DNA of 64,000 bases from Gilliamella sp. Pra-s52. GTDB lineage: Bacteria > Pseudomonadota > Gammaproteobacteria > Enterobacterales > Orbaceae. Made by a program: the position numbers and the translations under genes. The notes beneath the pieces are model-generated. The model worked only from the letters and a program-made list of their open reading frames with translations. It had not been told where the DNA came from and searched no databases. Shown here one piece after another: positions 19,568-29,869 of the stretch (positions within the stretch are counted from its first letter, which is position 1; every line of letters starts with the position of its first letter). The DNA lies in assembly GCF_009795805.1 (NCBI RefSeq), contig NZ_WTEY01000008.1, positions 1-64,000 on the forward strand, read 5' to 3'.

Positions 19568-20839
19568 ATGACAAAAAATGTGATCAAACAACTGCAAGAG
19601 CGTGGGCTGATTGCTCAGCTTACTGATGAAAAAGCTCTAATAGAACTAATAGAACAAAATCCTATTGCGCTTTATTGTGGTTTTGATCCTACTGCCGATA
19701 GTTTGCATCTTGGTCATTTAGTACCATTACTTTGTTTGAAGCGTTTTCAATTAGCTGGGCATAAACCGATTGCTTTGGTTGGTGGTGCAACTGGTCTAAT
19801 TGGTGATCCGAGTTTTAAAGCAGTTGAACGCAAACTCAATACTGAAGAGACCGTAGTTGAGTGGAGCGAAAAAATTAAGCAACAAGTTTCTCCGTTTTTG
19901 GATTTTAATTGCGGTGAAAATGCAGCGATTGTTGCTAATAACTACGATTGGTTTAGCGGTATGAATGTGCTAACTTTTTTGCGTGATGTTGGTAAGTATT
20001 TTTCAGTTAATTCAATGATTAATAAAGAGTCAGTGAAACAGCGTATTGATCGTGATGAAGTAGGAATTTCATTTACCGAATTTTCTTATAGTTTGTTACA
20101 GTCGTATGATTTTGCTTGTTTGAACAAATCGCATGATGTTGTTTTACAAATTGGTGGTTCGGATCAGTGGGGTAACATTACTGCTGGTATTGATTTAACT
20201 CGTCGCTTACATCAAAAACAAGTTTATGGTTTGACCGTGCCGTTAATCACTAAATCAGATGGTACTAAATTTGGTAAAACTGAAAGTGGTGCAGTATGGC
20301 TTGATCCTAAAAAGACTAGCCCATATAAATTCTATCAGTTTTGGATCAATACTGCTGATGCAGATGTTTATCGCTTCTTAAAATTCTTTACCTTTATGCC
20401 GTTAAGTGAAATTGACGCATTAGAGGAAGAGGATAAAAATAGTGGTGTTGCACCTCGCGCGCAATACGTACTTGCTGAACAAGTTACTCGCTTAGTCCAT
20501 GGTGAAGATGGGCTTGTTGCAGCAAAACGCATTACAGAAAGCCTGTTTTCAGGTAAATTAACTGATCTATCTGAAGCTGATTTTGAGCAATTAGCTCAAG
20601 ATGGTATGCCAACATTAGCTGTTGAAAGTGATGTTGATTTACAACAAGCTATCGTTAATGCACAGTTTGCTCCGTCAAGAGGTCAGGCTAGAACGATGAT
20701 CGAATCCAATGCTATTTCAATTAATGGTGAACGTAATACTACAACAGATTATCGTTTTACTGATAGCGATAAGCTTTTTAATCGTTATACTTTACTTCGT
20801 CGTGGCAAAAAATATTATTGCTTGTTAATTTGGAGTTAA
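19568..20839 (+). CDS. tyrS: Tyrosyl-tRNA synthetase
   Basis: TyrS charges tRNA-Tyr. The 423-residue class I synthetase has the HIGH-like HLGHL in [13 protein letters not shown], the YSLLQSYDF region, GGSDQWGNI, and the KMSKS counterpart KFGKTE. The carboxy-terminal S4-type RNA-binding domain (about residues 355-423) is present. It is followed four bases later by pdxY, the same pair as in E. coli. Confidence 0.97.
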   Translation: MTKNVIKQLQERGLIAQLTDEKALIELIEQNPIALYCGFDPTADSLHLGHLVPLLCLKRFQLAGHKPIALVGGATGLIGDPSFKAVERKLNTEETVVEWSEKIKQQVSPFLDFNCGENAAIVANNYDWFSGMNVLTFLRDVGKYFSVNSMINKESVKQRIDRDEVGISFTEFSYSLLQSYDFACLNKSHDVVLQIGGSDQWGNITAGIDLTRRLHQKQVYGLTVPLITKSDGTKFGKTESGAVWLDPKKTSPYKFYQFWINTADADVYRFLKFFTFMPLSEIDALEEEDKNSGVAPRAQYVLAEQVTRLVHGEDGLVAAKRITESLFSGKLTDLSEADFEQLAQDGMPTLAVESDVDLQQAIVNAQFAPSRGQARTMIESNAISINGERNTTTDYRFTDSDKLFNRYTLLRRGKKYYCLLIWS

Positions 20840-20843
20840 TCTC

Positions 20844-21710
20844 ATGAAAAATATTTTATCGATTCAGTCACATGTTGTTTTTGGTCATGCAGGAAATAGC
20901 GCAGCTGAATTTCCTATTCGTCGATTAGGTGTTAATGTTTGGCCGTTAAACACCGTACAATTTTCTAACCATACTCAATATCGCCAATGGACTGGAACGG
21001 TAATGTCAGCATCTCATTTAACAGAGATTGCCGATGGAATTCATGAAATTGATGAATTGAAACGTTGTGATGCGGTATTAAGTGGCTATATGGGATCACC
21101 AGAGCAAGGCAATGCTATTATCGAGATTGTTAAAAAGGTAAAAGCTGTTAATCCAAATGCGATTTATCTTTGTGATCCTGTAATGGGTCATCCTGAAAAA
21201 GGTTGTTTTGTTGCACCTGGTGTATCAGAGTTTTTATGTAATACCGCTTTGCCTGTGGCTGATATGATGGCACCGAATATTTTAGAACTTGAAGAACTAA
21301 ATGGTAAACAACGTATCAATAATGTTGACGAAGCAATATTAGCTTGTAGGCAATTATGTAAAAAAGGTCCTAAAGCAATCTTAGTCAAACATTTAAGCCG
21401 TGCAGGATATAAAAATGATCGTTTTGAAATGTTGCTTGTGACTCAAAACGAAGCGTGGCATATAGATCGCCCACTTGTTGATTTTGGTGTAAGGCAGCCA
21501 GTTGGTGTTGGTGATATGACTAGTGGACTGTTTTTAGCAAATATTTTGCTTGGTAAATCGTTGGTTGAGGCTTTTGAACACACGACTTCTGCCGTGTATG
21601 CTGTTATGCTTGAAACCTTAAAACAAGATGAATATGAACTACAATTAGTTGCAGCCCAAAATGAAATAGAAAAGCCGACACAGTGGTTTAGTGCGAAAAA
21701 AATTGCTTAA
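20844..21710 (+). CDS. pdxY: Pyridoxal kinase PdxY
   Basis: PdxY phosphorylates pyridoxal in the B6 salvage pathway. The 288-residue ribokinase-like protein begins with [18 protein letters not shown] and has the [12 protein letters not shown] segment, [12 protein letters not shown] and the anion-hole/catalytic [15 protein letters not shown]. It is directly downstream of tyrS. PLP made here would serve the aminotransferase at 59.8 kb among others. Confidence 0.95.
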   Translation: MKNILSIQSHVVFGHAGNSAAEFPIRRLGVNVWPLNTVQFSNHTQYRQWTGTVMSASHLTEIADGIHEIDELKRCDAVLSGYMGSPEQGNAIIEIVKKVKAVNPNAIYLCDPVMGHPEKGCFVAPGVSEFLCNTALPVADMMAPNILELEELNGKQRINNVDEAILACRQLCKKGPKAILVKHLSRAGYKNDRFEMLLVTQNEAWHIDRPLVDFGVRQPVGVGDMTSGLFLANILLGKSLVEAFEHTTSAVYAVMLETLKQDEYELQLVAAQNEIEKPTQWFSAKKIA

Positions 21711-21750
21711 TTGTAAAAATACGTAAAAGTATGTAAAATTATGTTAGCTA
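21711..21750 (+). repeat. Three to four 10-bp-phased GTAAAA repeats before rodZ
   Basis: GTAAAA recurs at 21713, 21723 and 21733, exactly 10 bases apart, with a decayed fourth unit (GTTAGC) at 21743. The units sit between the pdxY stop and rodZ. One-turn phasing puts all copies on one helix face, which would suit a cooperative DNA-binding protein or intrinsic bending. No known regulator is recognised. Confidence 0.5.
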
Positions 21751-21779
21751 ATGGTTAGTATGAAATTTATGAGGGGATA

Positions 21780-22220
21780 ATGGACAATATTTCATTAGGA
21801 GTCATGCTCGCAGATTTACGAGAACAAATGGGGTTAACTCAAGATGATATTGCCAATAAAATTCATGTGAGAAAAACTGTAATTGACGATATAGAAAAAG
21901 ACCAATTACCCCATGCCCCTTTCGTTTTTGTAAAAGGCTATATTCGTTCTTATGCCGAAATCGTTGGCTTATCAGCTGAGCAGTATCAGCCTTACATCGA
22001 TGAATTAACCAAGCAGTCTAAATCTCAACAAAAGAAAATTCAAATCAAAACGCTTATAGTTAAAAAAAGAAGTAAAGCACCTTTTATTTTTATGGGTATA
22101 TTTATTCTTCTTTGTGTTCTTGGTGTGGCTTTATATTTTATTAATAAAGATGATAAAAGTCATTTTGTTGAAGTCAGTCATTATGTTTCCCCATCTTCTT
22201 TTAACCATGTTAATAGTTAG
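21780..22220 (+). CDS. rodZ: Short RodZ-like protein: Xre-type HTH plus one membrane helix
   Basis: RodZ links the MreB cytoskeleton to the cell-wall elongation machinery. The 146-residue protein has the cytoplasmic helix-turn-helix ([20 protein letters not shown], residues 13-32; [15 protein letters not shown] near 50-64), a basic stretch (residues 84-99) and one membrane helix (about 100-120). The periplasmic part is only 26 residues, whereas E. coli RodZ has 337 residues with a long linker and a beta domain. There is an 86-base gap to ispG and no leftover coding sequence, so the shortening is genuine rather than a frameshift. Position before ispG-hisS is the normal rodZ place. Confidence 0.85.
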   Translation: MDNISLGVMLADLREQMGLTQDDIANKIHVRKTVIDDIEKDQLPHAPFVFVKGYIRSYAEIVGLSAEQYQPYIDELTKQSKSQQKKIQIKTLIVKKRSKAPFIFMGIFILLCVLGVALYFINKDDKSHFVEVSHYVSPSSFNHVNS

Positions 22221-22306
22221 CAAATTTTGTTATTCTCATACAGACATTTGCTTTAAATCTTGTTAAGATTGTTAGCTGGTTATTTTGTAATATCATTAGG
22301 CATGTT

Positions 22307-23416
22307 ATGAGTCATCCTGATTCACCTATTATTAGACGAGAATCTACCCGAATTTATGTCGGTAGTGTGCCGATAGGTGGTGGTGCTCCTATCGCTGTTC
22401 AATCGATGACAAATACTCGTACAACGGATGTTGAAAAGACTGTTGCTCAAATTCGAGCACTTGAACGTGTAGGTGTTGATATTGTGCGAGTATCCGTTCC
22501 AACGATGGATGCAGCTGAGGCATTTAAATTAATTAAACAGCAAACTAACGTTCCACTTATTGCTGATATTCATTTTGATTATCGTATCGCTTTGAAAGTA
22601 GCGGAATATGGTGTTGATTGTTTAAGAATTAATCCCGGAAATATAGGGAATGAATCAAGGATCCGTGCTGTTGTTGATTGTGCCAGAGACAAAAATATTC
22701 CCATACGCATTGGTGTTAATTCGGGATCACTTGAAAAAGATATTCAAGAAAAATATGGTGAACCAACACCACAAGCGATTGTTGACTCAGCAATGCGCCA
22801 CGTGGATATACTTGATCGATTTAATTTCGAACAATTTAAAGTGAGTGTAAAAGCATCAGATGTGTTTACTGCTGTTGATGCTTATCGCTTATTGGCTAAG
22901 CAAATTAAGCAACCATTGCATTTAGGTATTACCGAAGCTGGTGGTGTTCGTAGTGGTGCAGTTAAATCAGCAATAGGATTAGGATTATTATTATCAGAAG
23001 GGATTGGTGATACACTTCGCGTATCTTTAGCAGCCGATCCAACTGAAGAAGTGAAAGTAGGATTTGATATTTTAAAATCACTACGTATACGATCTCGTGG
23101 CATTAACTTTATTGCGTGTCCAACCTGTTCTCGCCAAGAGTTTGATGTCATTAGTACAGTCAACGCATTAGAACAACGGTTAGAAGACATCATTATACCG
23201 ATGGATGTATCTATTATTGGTTGTGTGGTTAACGGTCCTGGTGAGGCTTTAGCTTCAACGATGGGCGTTGCTGGTGGTCATAATAAAAGTGGCTTTTATG
23301 AAGATGGTGTGCGTATCGGTCGTATTGATAACGAAAGAATGATTGATGAATTAGAAGCTAAAATTCGAGCTAAAGCATTAATTTTGAAAAATCGAATTGT
23401 AGCAACGGAATTATAA
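22307..23416 (+). CDS. ispG: 4-hydroxy-3-methylbut-2-enyl diphosphate synthase
   Basis: IspG is the iron-sulfur enzyme of the MEP isoprenoid pathway that converts MEcPP to HMBPP. The 369-residue protein shows [19 protein letters not shown] at residues 31-49, the LRINPGNIG motif, and the carboxy-terminal cluster cysteines in [10 protein letters not shown] and [10 protein letters not shown]. It lies between rodZ and hisS as in E. coli. Confidence 0.97.
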   Translation: MSHPDSPIIRRESTRIYVGSVPIGGGAPIAVQSMTNTRTTDVEKTVAQIRALERVGVDIVRVSVPTMDAAEAFKLIKQQTNVPLIADIHFDYRIALKVAEYGVDCLRINPGNIGNESRIRAVVDCARDKNIPIRIGVNSGSLEKDIQEKYGEPTPQAIVDSAMRHVDILDRFNFEQFKVSVKASDVFTAVDAYRLLAKQIKQPLHLGITEAGGVRSGAVKSAIGLGLLLSEGIGDTLRVSLAADPTEEVKVGFDILKSLRIRSRGINFIACPTCSRQEFDVISTVNALEQRLEDIIIPMDVSIIGCVVNGPGEALASTMGVAGGHNKSGFYEDGVRIGRIDNERMIDELEAKIRAKALILKNRIVATEL

Positions 23417-23440
23417 TTTTATTTAATAGCGAATGAACGA

Positions 23441-24718
23441 ATGACAGAAAAAAAAATCCAATCTATACGTGGGATGAATGATTTACTTCCTACAGATAGC
23501 GCAAGTTGGCAACAGATTGAAAAAATTGTTAAAGGTGTATTAAATAGCTATGGCTATAATGAAATAAGAACACCAATAGTTGAAGATACCGCACTATTTA
23601 AGCGAGCTGTGGGCGAGGTCACCGATATTGTTGAGAAAGAGATGTATACTTTCAATGATCGTAATGATGAAAGCATCACTCTACGCCCTGAAATTACTGC
23701 GGGTTGTGTTCGTGCAGGTATTGAACACGGACTTTTTTATAATCAAGAACAACGCCTTTGGTATTTAGGACCCGCTTTTCGTTACGAAAAACCACAAAAA
23801 GGACGTTATCGTCAATTTCATCAGTTTGGTGTTGAAGTCTTTGGGCTTGAAGGACCAAACATTGATGCAGAGCTTATTCTTTTAACTGCACGCTTTTGGA
23901 AAGCGTTAGGTCTGGAAAATCATACGTCCTTAGAACTCAATTCAATTGGATCACTTGAAGCAAGAGCCAATTATCGAAATGCACTTGTTGCTTTTCTTGA
24001 GCAATATAAAGACAAATTGGATGAAGACTGTTTACGTAGAATGTATACTAATCCATTACGAGTCCTTGACTCAAAAAATCCAGTTGTGCAGGAGCTACTT
24101 AATCAGGCGCCAAAATTGTTTGATTATTTAGACGAAGAATCGAAACAACATTTTGAAGGGTTATGTCGTCTACTGGATAATGCAGGGATAAAATATAATA
24201 TTAATCAGCGATTAGTTCGTGGTTTAGATTACTATAACCGTACTGTATTTGAATGGGTAACCACTAGTTTAGGTGCACAAGGTACTGTTTGTGGTGGTGG
24301 TCGTTATGATGGGTTAGTTAGCCAACTTGGTGGGCAACCGACACCAGCAGTTGGGTTTGCAATGGGGGTTGAGCGTTTAGTATTATTAGTTCAAGCTGTT
24401 AATCCATCATTCAATTGTGATAATTCAATTGACGTGTACATGATCTCATCGGGCGATGAAAAGACAATTTCAGTTGCACAAAATATTGCTGAGTTATTAC
24501 GCGATAGCCTACCTAATTGGCGAATTATGACAAATTATGGTAGTAGTAATTTTAAAAAACAATTTGCCAAGGCTGATAAATTAGGTGCTAAAATAGCGAT
24601 TATTATTGGTGAAAATGAACTAACTAATCAGTCTGTAATGATTAAAAATTTACAAACAGGCGAACAAGTTGAAGTAGCACAAAAAGAAGTTGTCCAAACT
24701 TGTTTAGCGATTAAGTAA
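23441..24718 (+). CDS. hisS: Histidyl-tRNA synthetase
   Basis: HisS charges tRNA-His. The 425-residue class II synthetase has IRGMNDLLP at the start, motif 2 ([19 protein letters not shown]), the histidine-binding [15 protein letters not shown], motif 3 ([12 protein letters not shown]) and an anticodon-binding domain at the carboxy end. It follows ispG by 25 bases and precedes yfgM, the standard enterobacterial order. Confidence 0.97.
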   Translation: MTEKKIQSIRGMNDLLPTDSASWQQIEKIVKGVLNSYGYNEIRTPIVEDTALFKRAVGEVTDIVEKEMYTFNDRNDESITLRPEITAGCVRAGIEHGLFYNQEQRLWYLGPAFRYEKPQKGRYRQFHQFGVEVFGLEGPNIDAELILLTARFWKALGLENHTSLELNSIGSLEARANYRNALVAFLEQYKDKLDEDCLRRMYTNPLRVLDSKNPVVQELLNQAPKLFDYLDEESKQHFEGLCRLLDNAGIKYNINQRLVRGLDYYNRTVFEWVTTSLGAQGTVCGGGRYDGLVSQLGGQPTPAVGFAMGVERLVLLVQAVNPSFNCDNSIDVYMISSGDEKTISVAQNIAELLRDSLPNWRIMTNYGSSNFKKQFAKADKLGAKIAIIIGENELTNQSVMIKNLQTGEQVEVAQKEVVQTCLAIK

Positions 24719-24734
24719 AGAATAGGAGAAAAAC

Positions 24735-25457
24735 GTGAGTCATCAATTATCGAGTGAAGAACAACTTGAAAAAATAAAAAGCTTTTTTGCTAAAAGATGG
24801 AAAATTATGGTTGCCATTGTGGTGATCGGATTATTGGCTTTTTATGGTTGGCGCTATTGGCAATCATATAAAACTGAAAAGGCAATTGAATATTCAGATA
24901 AGTACGAGCAGCTAATTGCTGAGTTAGATGATGCTAAGACAGATTCTGTTAATGAATTGGTCTCTTTTGCTAAAGACAACGATACTATTTACGGTGTATT
25001 TGCTAGTTTGCGTGCGGCTAAATTTTATGTTGAAGTTTTAAAAGACTACCACGGCGCGCAAGAATTATTAGTTGATGCATTAAAGAAAACTGACTCAGAA
25101 CCGATTAAAACGATTATTAATATTCGTATTGCGCGATTACAATATCAACAAGGTCAATATCAAGAAAGTTTAACTTCGTTAAGCCATATTAATAATGAAA
25201 GCTGGGGAGCAGTAATTAACGATCTTCGTGGCGATGTCTTTGTTAAAATGACACATTATGCTGATGCTGTCGATGCTTACAACGTTGCGCTAACCTCTTC
25301 ACCAACCCCAGATTTAGAAGAAATCATTAAAATGAAGCTGAATCAAGCCGAATATTTAAAAGCAAAGCAACAAGTTGAACAAGAAGCCCAAGCGGCTAAA
25401 GAAAAAGCCGAACAAGAGGCTAAAGAAAAGCAAGCAACAGAAGAAAGTAAAAATTAA
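24735..25457 (+). CDS. yfgM: YfgM-type periplasmic chaperone/ancillary SecYEG protein
   Basis: YfgM is a single-pass inner-membrane protein that works with PpiD at the Sec translocon. The 240-residue protein has a short cytoplasmic end (EEQLEKIKSFFAKRWK), one membrane helix (about 24-41), and periplasmic TPR-like helices. It has a Glu/Lys/Ala-rich tail (EQEAQAAKEKAEQEAKEK) that is longer than usual and likely helical. The start is GTG at 24735, preceded by AGGAG. Gene order hisS-yfgM-bamB supports the call. Confidence 0.9.
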   Translation: MSHQLSSEEQLEKIKSFFAKRWKIMVAIVVIGLLAFYGWRYWQSYKTEKAIEYSDKYEQLIAELDDAKTDSVNELVSFAKDNDTIYGVFASLRAAKFYVEVLKDYHGAQELLVDALKKTDSEPIKTIINIRIARLQYQQGQYQESLTSLSHINNESWGAVINDLRGDVFVKMTHYADAVDAYNVALTSSPTPDLEEIIKMKLNQAEYLKAKQQVEQEAQAAKEKAEQEAKEKQATEESKN

Positions 25458-25483
25458 TTTATCCTGCTATAAGGGTCTATACA

Positions 25484-26656
25484 ATGAAGTTATCTAAATA
25501 TTTTTTTACTGGTGTTTTTATGTTTTCACTCGTTGGATGCTCTTTATTCGGTAAAGAAGAAGATATTGTTCAAGTTTCACCGTCACCAACGATAAACAAT
25601 CAATTTCCTATTCAGCAAGTATGGAAAAATAGCACTGCAGGCAATACTCATATTTATTCATTATTAGGTCCGATTAATTATGATAATGTTATTTATGTAG
25701 CTAGTCGTAGTGGGCAAGTTAAAGCTATTGAATTATCAAACGGTAAAACATTGTGGGATGTAAATCTATCAAAAAGTACACTTTTTAGTAGCAAAACTGC
25801 ATTATTTTCAGGAGGCGTAAGTGCTGATGATAAATATGTCTATGTGGGCAGTGAGCGAGCTATTGTGTATGCATTAGATCGTCAAGACGGAAAAGTAGTA
25901 TGGGAAAAACCAGTAAAGGGCGAAGTTCTTGCTCGTCCTGTATCTTCTGAAGACAAATTAATCATTCATACCGCAAGTGGCATTCTTCAAGGCCTAAATC
26001 GTGATACGGGTGATAATTTGTGGGATGTATCCTTAGAAGTTCCGGCATTGTCGCTAAGAGGTAACTCGACGCCAACAATTGCTCATGGTGCAGCTATTTT
26101 TGGCGATGATAATGGGCGAGTAAATGCTTACTATATTAATGATGGTCAATTAATTTGGCAGCAACGTATTTCGCAACCATCAGGCTCTACTGAAATTGCA
26201 AAATTAAATGATGTTGATTCAACCCCCGTTGTTGAAGGTAATTTAGTTTATTCAGTTGGTTATAATGGTAGTATTGTTGCACTTGATTTAAGTGACGGAC
26301 AACCAGTTTGGCGTAAAGAGCTTGGTTCTATTCACAGCTTTGCTGTTGATACCAATCGATTATTTGTTATTGATCAAAACGATAACGTTCAAGCTATTAC
26401 TAAAAATGGTGGTGCAGTGCTTTGGACCAAATCAGATCTTAGTCATCGTCAGTTAACTGATCCTGTTCTTTACCAAAATTATATTGTGTTTGGTGATTTT
26501 GAAGGTTACCTATACTGGCTAAATACAGAAAATGGTGAACTTGTCGCAAAAACACAAGTGAGTAGTAGTGGATTAATATCTAAACCATTAGTGGTAGACA
26601 ATAAAGTCATTGTTCAAGCTAAAAATGGTGATATTTACGCTTTTACAAAAAATTAA
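25484..26656 (+). CDS. bamB: Outer-membrane assembly lipoprotein BamB
   Basis: BamB is the beta-propeller lipoprotein of the BAM complex that inserts outer-membrane proteins. The 390-residue protein has a signal peptide with the lipobox LVGC (lipidated Cys19). It then shows repeated PQQ-like blades with GxxxW endings (GKTLWDVN, GKVVWEKP, GDNLWDVS, GQLIWQQR, GQPVWRKE, GAVLWTKS). Position between yfgM and der is conserved in gammaproteobacteria. Confidence 0.95.
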   Translation: MKLSKYFFTGVFMFSLVGCSLFGKEEDIVQVSPSPTINNQFPIQQVWKNSTAGNTHIYSLLGPINYDNVIYVASRSGQVKAIELSNGKTLWDVNLSKSTLFSSKTALFSGGVSADDKYVYVGSERAIVYALDRQDGKVVWEKPVKGEVLARPVSSEDKLIIHTASGILQGLNRDTGDNLWDVSLEVPALSLRGNSTPTIAHGAAIFGDDNGRVNAYYINDGQLIWQQRISQPSGSTEIAKLNDVDSTPVVEGNLVYSVGYNGSIVALDLSDGQPVWRKELGSIHSFAVDTNRLFVIDQNDNVQAITKNGGAVLWTKSDLSHRQLTDPVLYQNYIVFGDFEGYLYWLNTENGELVAKTQVSSSGLISKPLVVDNKVIVQAKNGDIYAFTKN

Positions 26657-26688
26657 TATACAAGATTAAAGCAATTTAGAGAAGAAAC

Positions 26689-28158
26689 ATGGTACCTGTT
26701 GTAGCACTTGTTGGTCGTCCAAATGTTGGAAAGTCGACTTTATTTAATCGGTTAACGAGAACCCGAGATGCATTAGTAGCGGACTTTCCTGGATTAACAC
26801 GTGATCGTAAGTATGGGCGAGCAGAAATTAAGGGCCATGAGTATATCTTGATTGATACGGGTGGTATTGATGGCACTGAAGATGGGGTTGAAAGCTTTAT
26901 GGCTGAACAATCCCTACAAGCCATAGAAGAAGCTGATATCGTTCTTTTTTTAGTTGATGCTAGAGCGGGAGCAATGCCTGCGGATCATGCTATTGCTAAG
27001 CACTTGCGTTCTCGCCAAAAAGCTACTTTTTTAGTTGCCAATAAAATTGACGGAATCGACGCTGATAGCGCAATTTCTGATTTTTATGGTTTAGGATTAG
27101 GCGAAATTTACCCAATAGCGGCCAGTCACGGTCGTGGGGTCAGCGTATTGATTGAAACTGTATTAGATCCTATTTTTCAGTTTGATGATGAACAAAATAG
27201 TGATTTTGATGACGACGAACAATCTAACGACTTAGCGCTGTCTTATGATGATTCCGAGTTTAATAATACAGAATCATTAATCAACCAACCAATCAAAGTA
27301 GCGATAGTTGGACGACCAAATGTTGGTAAGTCTACACTAACTAACCGTATTTTAGGAGAAGAGCGAGTCGTTGTTTATGACTTGCCCGGCACAACGCGCG
27401 ACAGTATTTACATACCAATGACGCGGGATGAGCGTGAATATATCTTGATTGACACGGCTGGTGTGCGTAAACGTGGAAAAGTCACCGAAACGGTTGAAAA
27501 ATTTTCCGTCATTAAAACGTTACAAGCAATTGAAGATGCTAATGTGGTAATTTTAGTGATTGATGCCAGAGAAGGCGTTTCGGATCAAGACTTATCGTTA
27601 CTGGGTTTTATTATCAATAGTGGGCGCTCACTGGTTATTGCGGTTAATAAATGGGATGGTTTGTCTCAAGATATCAAAGAACAAGTTAAAGCAACACTTG
27701 ATGATCGACTTGATTTTATTGATTTTGCGCGTGTGCACTTTATCTCTGCTCTTCATGGTAGTGGTGTAGGTAACTTATTTGACTCAATTCAAGAAGCCTA
27801 TGATTGTGCAACTCGACGAATCAATACGGCATTATTAACCAAAATTATGCAAATGGCACAAGATGATCACCAACCACCATTGGTAAAAGGACGTCGAGTT
27901 AAATTAAAATATGCTCATGCAGGTGGTTATAACCCACCCATTGTTGTAATTCATGGTAACCAAGTTGAAGATCTACCAGATTCTTATAAGCGTTATTTGA
28001 TGAACTATTTTAGACGTTCGTTAAAAATTATGGGTTCACCTATTCGAATTCAATTTAAAGAAGGCAACAATCCATTTGAGGGTAGAAAAAACAGCTTAAC
28101 TGCCTCACAACAGCGCAAACGACGCCGATTGATGAAACATGTAAGAGGGCGAAAATAA
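26689..28158 (+). CDS. der: Double-domain GTPase Der (EngA)
   Basis: Der is an essential 50S assembly factor with two GTPase domains in tandem. The 489-residue protein has G1 motifs [14 protein letters not shown] (residue 8) and [14 protein letters not shown] (near 209), two DTGG/DTAG switch motifs and NKxD motifs in each. An acidic linker ([13 protein letters not shown]) joins the domains, and a KH-like carboxy-terminal domain and a basic tail ([14 protein letters not shown]) follow. It is complete and normal. Confidence 0.97.
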   Translation: MVPVVALVGRPNVGKSTLFNRLTRTRDALVADFPGLTRDRKYGRAEIKGHEYILIDTGGIDGTEDGVESFMAEQSLQAIEEADIVLFLVDARAGAMPADHAIAKHLRSRQKATFLVANKIDGIDADSAISDFYGLGLGEIYPIAASHGRGVSVLIETVLDPIFQFDDEQNSDFDDDEQSNDLALSYDDSEFNNTESLINQPIKVAIVGRPNVGKSTLTNRILGEERVVVYDLPGTTRDSIYIPMTRDEREYILIDTAGVRKRGKVTETVEKFSVIKTLQAIEDANVVILVIDAREGVSDQDLSLLGFIINSGRSLVIAVNKWDGLSQDIKEQVKATLDDRLDFIDFARVHFISALHGSGVGNLFDSIQEAYDCATRRINTALLTKIMQMAQDDHQPPLVKGRRVKLKYAHAGGYNPPIVVIHGNQVEDLPDSYKRYLMNYFRRSLKIMGSPIRIQFKEGNNPFEGRKNSLTASQQRKRRRLMKHVRGRK

Positions 28159-28161
28159 TTT

Positions 28162-28416
28162 ATGTCAAAACAACAAATAGCGGTCGAAAGCGGACAAGAA
28201 GGCATTTGTCCAAAATGTCATCATAAAATGACAATTACCTCACCGCAACATTATCAATGCTCTCAATGTCAGCAGCATTATCTTGAACAATACATTTGCC
28301 CTATTTGTCAACAACAGGCTCAAATAATTAAAGGCTGTGGGGCAGTTAACTATATTTGTCATACTGATGGTTTGATTTCCAGCAGTAAAGTGATATTTCA
28401 TTATTTACCAGAATAG
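28162..28416 (+). CDS. yfgJ: YfgJ-like zinc-ribbon protein
   Basis: This 84-residue protein carries Cys pairs CPKC (near 17-20), CSQC (33-36), CPIC (46-49) and further Cys/His residues (GCGAVNYICHTD), which form one or two zinc ribbons. E. coli yfgJ encodes a similar small protein next to der, and here it starts four bases after der. Its function is unknown; an RNA or nucleic-acid role is only a guess from the ribbon. Confidence 0.8.
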   Translation: MSKQQIAVESGQEGICPKCHHKMTITSPQHYQCSQCQQHYLEQYICPICQQQAQIIKGCGAVNYICHTDGLISSSKVIFHYLPE

Positions 28417-29100
<684 letters not shown>

Positions 29101-29115
29101 TTTGTTTATCAATTA

Positions 29116-29152
29116 AAAGAGCAAGGCAGTGAACTATCTTGCTCTTTCTCTT
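29116..29152 (+). terminator. Intrinsic terminator after adk
   Basis: AAAGAGCAAG (29116-29125) pairs perfectly with CTTGCTCTTT (29138-29147) around a 12-base loop. The T-rich run continues as CTCTTTC rather than a pure T tract. Confidence 0.75.
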
Positions 29153-29410
29153 TCAAGTTGGTTAATATTGTTGCTTATATAGCAAAAACAAAAGCGAAGT
29201 CATAACCAATACTGCCAAAAAACGTTCAGGAAAGTTATTGATTTTATTCGATTTTTTTTGACGTGTTTTTCTTTATAGAAGTGAAAAATTTATTCAAAAA
29301 TCAGTCAGAAAAAGTATTGATTTTATTGGAGTTTTTAGTTTGGTGATATTACTCAAAATAGCGCCTTATCAATAACAATAAAACGCCATTTTGAATAGAA
29401 AAGCAAAACG
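29153..29410. repeat. Intergenic stretch with two copies of a dispersed AT-rich repeat and a hairpin
   Basis: No gene is present. Two related blocks lie at about 29215-29272 and 29295-29346. Both contain a purine-rich TCAGRAAR-type run followed by TATTGATTTTATT and a T-rich G-containing tail; a third copy is at 50180-50235. A hairpin of TCAAAATAGCG (29353-29363) and CGCCATTTTGA (29384-29394), 10 of 11 paired, lies just before the ybeD stop and may end ybeD transcription. Confidence 0.55.
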
Positions 29411-29677
29411 CTATAAAACCATTCTTACAATATCAATTTCGCCCAATTCTTTATAAAGATTCTCGATCTGATCAATATGTGTTGCATTGATGGTAATTGA
29501 AACTGAATGATAATTACCTTTACTACTCGGTTTAATTGATGGCGTATAATCACCTGGAGCATGACGCTGAATGACAGATACCACTTTGTCGACAAGCTCT
29601 GGTTTGGCTTCTCCCATGACTTTATAGGTAAAAGAACATGGAAACTCTAATAATTCATTTAATTTTGTTGGTTGCAT
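29411..29677 (-). CDS. ybeD: YbeD (DUF493) family protein
   Basis: This 88-residue protein has the small alpha-beta fold of the family. It begins with [19 protein letters not shown], with the middle [24 protein letters not shown] (residues 37-60) and [18 protein letters not shown] after it. In E. coli the gene precedes lipB-lipA; here it stands alone, convergent with adk. It is an ACT-like regulatory-fold protein of unclear role. Confidence 0.88.
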   Translation of the reverse strand: MQPTKLNELLEFPCSFTYKVMGEAKPELVDKVVSVIQRHAPGDYTPSIKPSSKGNYHSVSITINATHIDQIENLYKELGEIDIVRMVL

Positions 29678-29869
29678 AATCTTATTTTCTCAGTTACTGG
29701 TTCGATGTATCCATATCAAGAATCATTAGTATATATAGGCGGTTTAGCGTTCTTCAAGTAACGAACAATAAACATCGCTTTTTAAAGTATATATTTTGAG
29801 CTATGATAAGAAAATTCTAACATAGTGAAATAAACGTATCTTGCTATTTATCTATAAGGCTAAAACATC

